Made by a program: the position numbers and the translations under genes. 16,432 nt of DNA from Alphaproteobacteria bacterium (lineage in GTDB: Bacteria > Pseudomonadota > Alphaproteobacteria > Rickettsiales > VGDC01). The notes beneath the pieces are model-generated. The model worked only from the letters and a program-made list of their open reading frames with translations, was not told the origin of the DNA and ran no database searches. The stretch covers positions 1 to 16,432 of the forward strand of contig VGDC01000005.1 in assembly GCA_016869895.1 (NCBI GenBank), given 5' to 3'. Positions 12,009-16,432 of this stretch are shown piece after piece. Positions within the stretch are counted from its first letter, which is position 1; each line of letters opens with the position of its first letter.

Positions 12009-14888
12009 TCAGCGGAATGCTTCTTCAATCAATGCTTTCTGTTCGCGCTCGTGGATTTTCACATATCCGGTGGCGGGGGAAGCGGCAGCCTTGCGTCCGA
12101 CGTATTTCACACGCTGGTTCTTGCGTCCCGTCTCGTCCATGACTTCTTCGATGAAGGGACGGACGAAGGTCCACGCGCCGTTGTTCTGCGGCTCTTCCTG
12201 AACCCAGACGATTTCTTCGGCGTTCTTGTAACGCTTCAGCTCCTCGGCGAGTTCACGGGCAGGGAAGGGATAATACTGCTCGATGCGGATGATGGCGGTA
12301 TCGTTGATTTTCGCCGCTTCGCGACCATCGACGAGGTCATAATAGACCTTACCGCTGGTGATGAGCACGCGCTTGATCTTGCTATCGGCGACCAGTTTCT
12401 CCTGTTCGGGGATGAGGCGCAGGAAGTGCGAACCCTTAGCGAAATCCTTGATGTTAGAGATGCAGCGTTTATGGCGCAGAAGCGACTTCGGCGTCATCAC
12501 GATGAGCGGCTTGCGGAAGGTGCTGAGCAGCTGGCGGCGCAACACGTGGAAGTAGTTCGCGGGGGTCGTGCAGTTGACCACCTGCATATTGTCTTCCGCG
12601 CAGAGTTGCAGATAACGCTCCAGACGCGCTGAGCTGTGCTCTGGCCCTTGCCCCTCGAAACCATGAGGCAGCAGCATGACCAGACCGCTCATGCGCAGCC
12701 ATTTGATTTCGCTCGACGCGATGAACTGGTCGATGATGACCTGCGCGCCGTTGGCGAAGTCACCGAATTGCGCTTCCCAGATGGCGAGGCAGTTCGGATC
12801 GGCAAGGCTATAGCCATATTCGAAGCCGAGCACCGCGAATTCGGAGAGGTTCGAGTTGATGGCTTCGAAAGTCGCCTGATTCTCGACGCCGAGGTTGTTG
12901 AGCGGGAAGTAGATATCTTCGGTGACTTGGTCGATGAGGCCGGAATGGCGGTGCGAGAACGTGCCGCGGATGACGTCCTGCCCGCTGATGCGCACGGGGT
13001 AACCCTCTTTGAGCAGGGTCGCATAAGCCAGCAATTCGCCGGATGCCCAATCGAGGCCTTCACCCTTGGTGATGGCTTCTTCGCGGGCTTTCAGCTGGCG
13101 CACGATCTTGCTGTTGACGTTGAAGCCCTCTGGGTAGCTGGAGATGGCTTTGCCCAGCTGTTTCAGGGTTTTCTCGTCCACAGAGGTATCGACGATGGGG
13201 TGTTCGCCCTTGGGACGCTTCAGACCCGACCACGAACCCTCCAACCAGTTGGCTTTGTTGGGTTTATAGTCACGTGCGGCTTCGTATTGCTCGTTATAGA
13301 ACTGTTTGAACTGGTCGAACTGGCCGTCCACGTCCTCTTGTGTCAACGTGCCTTCATGCACCAGACGCTCGGCATAGACCAGCGCGGGAGAGGTCTTCGC
13401 ACCGATGGTGCGATACATGCCCGGCTGGGTGAACATCGGCTCGTCGGATTCGTTATGGCCGTATTTGCGATAGCAGAACACATCCACCACCACATCCGCC
13501 TTGAACATCTGGCGGTATTGCGCCGCAAGGGTGCAGACGAAGGAGACGGCTTCGGGGTCTTCGCCGTTCACATGGAAGATGGGCGCTTGCACCATTTTCG
13601 CCACGTCGGTGGGATAGGGCGTGAAGCGGGAGTTCTTGGGATCGGTGGTGAAGCCGATCTGGTTATTCACGATGAGGTGCAGCGTGCCGCCGGTGGTGTA
13701 GCCGCGCAGGTCGCCGAGGCTCAAGGTTTCTGCCACCAGACCCTGACCCGCGAAGGCCGCGTCGCCATGGAGCAGCACGGAGCTGACCTTGCTGCGTTCC
13801 TTGTCCTTCTGCATACGCTGTTTCGAGCGCACCTTGCCGATGACGACGGGGTTCACCGCTTCCAGATGCGACGGGTTGGCCGACATGGAAAGGTAGATGG
13901 ATTTGCCGTTCGCCAGCTTGCGGTGGGACGATGCGCCAAGGTGGTATTTCACATCGCCGGAGCTATCCGTGCCATCGGGGAAGTCGATGCCGCCGTGGAA
14001 CAGGCTGAGAAGCTCGATGTAAGGTTTACCGATGACGGTGGTCAGCACGTTCATGCGGCCACGGTGGGGCATGCCGAAGGCGATCTCCTCCACGCCCTGA
14101 TTGGACGACTCCAAGATGTAGCTTTCCAGACCGGGGATGAAAGCCTCGCCCCCCTCGATGGAGAAACGCTTGGTGCTGGGGTATTTGGTGTGGAGGAAAC
14201 GCTCGAAGGCTTCCACCTCGATCATGTTCTTGAGGATACGTTTCTTCTCGTCCGTGGTGGTCAGCGGGCGACCGAGGTTCGTCTCGATCTGCTGCTGAAT
14301 CCAGCTTTTACGCTCCGGCGAGGAGATATGCATGAATTCCACACCGATTTTGCCGCTATAGGCGCGGCGCACGATGGAGAGGATTTCGCGCATGGTGGCG
14401 GTTTCATAGCCCAGCACGCCATCAAGGAAGATGGGGCGGTCGAGGTCGTTCTCGCCGAAACCGTAGGTCTCCGGCTCAAGCTCCGGGTGGATGGGCTTCT
14501 CTTCCTGATGCAGCGGGTCGAGATCGGCGATGAGATGGCCGCGCACGCGATACGCGCGGATGAGCATCAGCGCGCGGGCGGAATCCTGCGCGGCGCGAAG
14601 TACGGTCTGTTTGTTCAAGGGAGCGGATTTCGCGCTTTCCTGCACGTCATCCTTGCTGACCTGACCGATGACCGCGCTTTTGCTCGGCGCCCAGCTGGGT
14701 TTCTGCTCCGGCGTGTCGTCGAACTGGGCGAAGAAACGCTGCCAGTTCTCGTCCACCGCGCGGGGATCCTGCTGATAACGGTTATACAGATCCTCGATGA
14801 ACACACTGTTCGCACCGAAGAGGTAGGATGTCTCAAGTGCGTGGTCGTTGAGGATGTCTTGCGCCGGGGTATTAGCCATATGCACCAT
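12009..14888 (-). CDS. sucA: 2-oxoglutarate dehydrogenase E1 component
   Basis: This 959-aa thiamine-diphosphate enzyme decarboxylates 2-oxoglutarate and succinylates the E2 lipoyl group. The N-terminal segment (FGANSVFIEDLYNRYQQDP, 24-42) is the E2-binding tail typical of E1o. Motifs include GMPHRGRMNVL (272-282), the ThDP/Mg motif beginning HGDAAFAGQG (374-383) and ending NNQIGFTT (408-415), NGEDPEAV (441-448), RKYGHNESDEP, the C-terminal HGFEGQGPEHSSARLERYLQ, and WVQEEPQNNGAW. The length fits the family (~930-990 aa). Start choice: ATG 14888 or ATG 14879, three codons later, are both in frame. Neither has an SD at normal spacing; the nearest GGAG is 17 nt upstream of 14888, with a small hairpin in between. 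Loss of three residues would not matter for function. It lies 102 bp after sucD, with a hairpin in that gap. Confidence 0.97.
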   Translation of the reverse strand: MVHMANTPAQDILNDHALETSYLFGANSVFIEDLYNRYQQDPRAVDENWQRFFAQFDDTPEQKPSWAPSKSAVIGQVSKDDVQESAKSAPLNKQTVLRAAQDSARALMLIRAYRVRGHLIADLDPLHQEEKPIHPELEPETYGFGENDLDRPIFLDGVLGYETATMREILSIVRRAYSGKIGVEFMHISSPERKSWIQQQIETNLGRPLTTTDEKKRILKNMIEVEAFERFLHTKYPSTKRFSIEGGEAFIPGLESYILESSNQGVEEIAFGMPHRGRMNVLTTVIGKPYIELLSLFHGGIDFPDGTDSSGDVKYHLGASSHRKLANGKSIYLSMSANPSHLEAVNPVVIGKVRSKQRMQKDKERSKVSSVLLHGDAAFAGQGLVAETLSLGDLRGYTTGGTLHLIVNNQIGFTTDPKNSRFTPYPTDVAKMVQAPIFHVNGEDPEAVSFVCTLAAQYRQMFKADVVVDVFCYRKYGHNESDEPMFTQPGMYRTIGAKTSPALVYAERLVHEGTLTQEDVDGQFDQFKQFYNEQYEAARDYKPNKANWLEGSWSGLKRPKGEHPIVDTSVDEKTLKQLGKAISSYPEGFNVNSKIVRQLKAREEAITKGEGLDWASGELLAYATLLKEGYPVRISGQDVIRGTFSHRHSGLIDQVTEDIYFPLNNLGVENQATFEAINSNLSEFAVLGFEYGYSLADPNCLAIWEAQFGDFANGAQVIIDQFIASSEIKWLRMSGLVMLLPHGFEGQGPEHSSARLERYLQLCAEDNMQVVNCTTPANYFHVLRRQLLSTFRKPLIVMTPKSLLRHKRCISNIKDFAKGSHFLRLIPEQEKLVADSKIKRVLITSGKVYYDLVDGREAAKINDTAIIRIEQYYPFPARELAEELKRYKNAEEIVWVQEEPQNNGAWTFVRPFIEEVMDETGRKNQRVKYVGRKAAASPATGYVKIHEREQKALIEEAFR

Positions 14889-14909
14889 GCGGTTTCAAGC
14901 CGCATCTCC
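14886..14909 (-). promoter_or_regulatory. Hairpin between SD and start codon of sucA
   Basis: On the minus strand ATGCGG and CCGCAT form a 6-bp stem with a 7-nt loop, and the 3' arm contains the first sucA start codon. The only SD-like GGAG lies just before the 5' arm, so folding would shorten the SD-to-start distance or hide the start. The GGAG is best spaced for no in-frame ATG. Confidence 0.4.
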
Positions 14910-14954
14910 ATATATCAAACAGTTCGTATCAATTCGGTTCTTCGTGACAATTTC

Positions 14955-14982
14955 GAAGGGGCGATCCGAAAACCGCCCCTTC
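14955..14982 (-). terminator. Intercistronic hairpin between sucD and sucA (possible attenuator)
   Basis: A perfect 9-bp GC-rich stem (GAAGGGGCG with CGCCCCTTC) encloses a 10-nt loop, starting 8 nt after the sucD stop codon. The trailing sequence on the minus strand is GAAATTGTC, with no real U-tract, so full termination is unlikely. Partial termination or an mRNA-stability role that adjusts sucCD versus sucAB levels is more plausible. Confidence 0.5.
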
Positions 14983-14990
14983 AGGTATGC

Positions 14991-15869
14991 TTATTTGCTG
15001 GCGAGCAGCTCGACCATCGTCTTGCCGAGGAGCGAGGGCGAGTCGGACACGCGGATGCCTGCCGATTTCATCGCCTCGATCTTGCTTTCCGCATCGCCTT
15101 TGCCACCGGAGATGATCGCACCGGCGTGGCCCATACGCTTGCCCGGAGGGGCGGTGCGGCCAGCGATGAAGCCGACGATGGGCTTCTTGATCTTGTGGGA
15201 TTTCAGGAATTCCGCCGCTTCTTCCTCTGCGGAACCGCCGATTTCGCCGATCATGATGATGGACTGGGTGTTCTCGTCATGCAGGAACAGGTCGAGCACG
15301 TCGATGAAGTTGGTGCCGTTTACAGGGTCACCGCCGATGCCGACCGCAGTGGTCTGGCCGAGGCCGGCGTTGCTGGTCTGGAACACGGCTTCATAGGTGA
15401 GCGTGCCGGAGCGGGAAACCACGCCGACCGAACCCTTCTTGAAGATGCTGCCGGGCATGATGCCGATCTTGCACTCGTTAGGGGTCAGCACGCCGGGGCA
15501 GTTCGGGCCGATGAGGCGGGTCTTGCTGCCGGAGAGGGCGCGTTTCACCTTCACCATGTCGAGGACGGGGATGCCTTCGGTGATGCAGACCGCAAGCTCG
15601 ATGCCTGCGTCGATGGCTTCAAGGATGGCATCCGCCGCGAACGGAGGGGGAACATAAATCACCGAAGCGTTCGCGCCGCCTTTGGAAACGGCTTCATGCA
15701 CGGTGTCGTACACGGGCAGGCCGAGGTGCTCGGTGCCGCCTTTACCGGGGGTCACGCCGCCGATCATCTGGGTGCCGTAAGCAATCGCCTGTTCGGAGTG
15801 GTAGGTGCCTTCGCGTCCGGTGAAACCCTGACAGATGACCTTGGTGTTTTTATTGACGAGAATAGACAT
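14991..15869 (-). CDS. sucD: Succinyl-CoA synthetase (ADP-forming) alpha subunit
   Basis: This 292-aa subunit interconverts succinyl-CoA and succinate with substrate-level phosphorylation. The CoA-binding Rossmann region includes CQGFTGREGTYHSEQAI (13-29) and GGVTPGKGG (37-45). The active-site histidine that becomes phosphorylated is H248 in GKRMGHAGAI, and the GIGGDPVNGTNFIDVL segment (177-192) is typical of the family. The length matches E. coli SucD (289 aa). The start ATG overlaps the sucC stop as TAATG and lacks its own SD, so it is translated by coupling, which suits a 1:1 alpha/beta enzyme. A hairpin follows 8 nt after the stop, before sucA. Confidence 0.97.
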   Translation of the reverse strand: MSILVNKNTKVICQGFTGREGTYHSEQAIAYGTQMIGGVTPGKGGTEHLGLPVYDTVHEAVSKGGANASVIYVPPPFAADAILEAIDAGIELAVCITEGIPVLDMVKVKRALSGSKTRLIGPNCPGVLTPNECKIGIMPGSIFKKGSVGVVSRSGTLTYEAVFQTSNAGLGQTTAVGIGGDPVNGTNFIDVLDLFLHDENTQSIIMIGEIGGSAEEEAAEFLKSHKIKKPIVGFIAGRTAPPGKRMGHAGAIISGGKGDAESKIEAMKSAGIRVSDSPSLLGKTMVELLASK

Positions 15870-16432
15870 TATGCAGCCGCTTTCTTCACTTGGGATACGA
15901 TTTTCTCTGCCGCATCGCCGAGGTTATCGGCGGATACGATGGGGAGGCCGGAGCCCGCGAGGATCTTCTTGCCCAAATCGACGTTGGTGCCTTCAAGGCG
16001 CACGACGAGAGGCACATCAAGGCTGACTTCCTTCGCGGCGGAGACGATGCCCTCCGCGATGATGTCGCAGCGCATGATGCCGCCGAAGATGTTCACCAAG
16101 ATGCCCTGCACGTTGGGGTCGGAAAGGATGAGCTTGAAGGCCTCGGTCACTTTCTCTTTGGTCGCGCCGCCGCCCACGTCGAGGAAGTTGGCGGGCTCGC
16201 CACCGTTGAGCTTGATGATGTCCATGGTCGCCATGGCAAGGCCTGCGCCGTTCACCATGCAGCCGATGTTGCCGTCCATCTTGATGTAGCTGAGGTTGAA
16301 TTTCGCAGCGCGACGCTCAAGCGGCTCTTCTTCATCCTCATCGCGCAGTTCGGCGATGTCGGGGTGACGGTAGAGGGCGTTCTCGTCGAAGTTGAACTTC
16401 GCATCCAAGGCGATCAGCTTGCCTTCGCCGGT
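15869..16432 (-). CDS. sucC: Succinyl-CoA synthetase beta subunit, C-terminal part
   Basis: The last 187 residues of the beta subunit are visible; the gene's 5' end lies beyond position 16432. The frame is open to the window edge, and the codon at 16408 is an internal TTG leucine within the conserved GKLIALDAKFNFDENALYRH, not a start. The visible part covers the end of the ATP-grasp domain and the CoA-ligase domain, with GCMVNGAGLAMATMD, FLDVGGGATKEKV, LVNIFGGIMRCDIIAEG and PLVVRLEGTNVDLGKKIL. About half of the usual ~390-400 aa is present. The stop TAA shares its last A with the sucD start (TAATG). In related genomes mdh often precedes sucC, but that cannot be checked here. Confidence 0.96.
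   Translation of the reverse strand, partial: TGEGKLIALDAKFNFDENALYRHPDIAELRDEDEEEPLERRAAKFNLSYIKMDGNIGCMVNGAGLAMATMDIIKLNGGEPANFLDVGGGATKEKVTEAFKLILSDPNVQGILVNIFGGIMRCDIIAEGIVSAAKEVSLDVPLVVRLEGTNVDLGKKILAGSGLPIVSADNLGDAAEKIVSQVKKAAA

Noticed and set aside
10762..12201. 479-codon plus-strand open frame over sucB and the end of sucA
   Set aside because: It is a composition-driven shadow of two recognised genes that runs across their boundary without its own signals.
12636..16289. 1217-codon open frame on the plus strand, antisense to sucA, sucD and sucC
   Set aside because: It lies wholly opposite three well-recognised conserved genes, its translation is low-complexity without any recognisable domain, and it results from the rarity of certain codons in the sense genes. 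Its length is striking but has no independent support.
16406..16408. TTG as a start codon of sucC
   Set aside because: The frame continues upstream to the window end with conserved SucC sequence (GKLIALDAKF), so this TTG is an internal leucine codon.
1..16432. CRISPR array, insertion sequence, prophage or defence island
   Set aside because: No regularly spaced repeats, transposase, integrase or recognisable defence genes were seen; the tRNA has no adjacent duplicated 3' end that I could find.

Overview
This 16.4 kb window is chromosomal DNA from an alphaproteobacterium of moderately high GC. The main evidence is the gene order sucC-sucD-sucA-sucB-lpd in a single run, a eukaryote-like homodimeric NADP isocitrate dehydrogenase (408 aa), an EI24/CysZ-type membrane protein and general protein style. 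I cannot place it to genus. A lineage near Rhodospirillales or Micavibrionales is only a guess.

Left part (1-5689). The 5' end of an unidentified minus-strand gene leaves the window at position 1. It is followed by tRNA-Arg(CCU) with an encoded CCA end and, 16 nt later, a YjjG-type HAD phosphatase on the plus strand. Converging on that gene with a 3-bp gap is a secreted Tyr/Asn/Gly-rich protein with a His-rich tail. Next is a minus-strand cluster, transcribed ogt -> sulP -> amino-acid permease, which closes with a clear rho-independent terminator at 1620-1653. Here ogt is O6-alkylguanine-DNA alkyltransferase and sulP is a SulP anion transporter with a STAS domain.

Middle part (5690-8524). 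On the plus strand lie an EI24/CysZ-like membrane protein, divergent from ogt-sulP; a 197-bp gap with two perfect hairpins; icd; and, 21 nt after icd, a small secreted His-rich protein. A strong, probably bidirectional terminator (8271-8318) ends this unit. The rest of the 295-bp gap holds a 30-nt dyad and flanking small hairpins that could be a structured RNA.

Right part (8525-16432). This is a minus-strand TCA-cycle operon in transcription order: sucC (5' end outside the window), sucD, sucA, sucB, a 76-aa two-TM protein, lpd, and a 166-aa membrane-anchored protein. Together with icd, the window encodes isocitrate -> 2-oxoglutarate -> succinyl-CoA -> succinate, including all three subunits of the 2-oxoglutarate dehydrogenase complex (E1o, E2o, E3). 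The sucC/sucD and sucB/76-aa junctions are TAATG stop-start overlaps.

No mobile element, CRISPR array or recognisable defence system was seen. Most of the window is core metabolism. The less explained parts are the two uncharacterised membrane proteins in the OGDH operon, the two His-rich secreted proteins, the icd leader and the candidate structured RNA.
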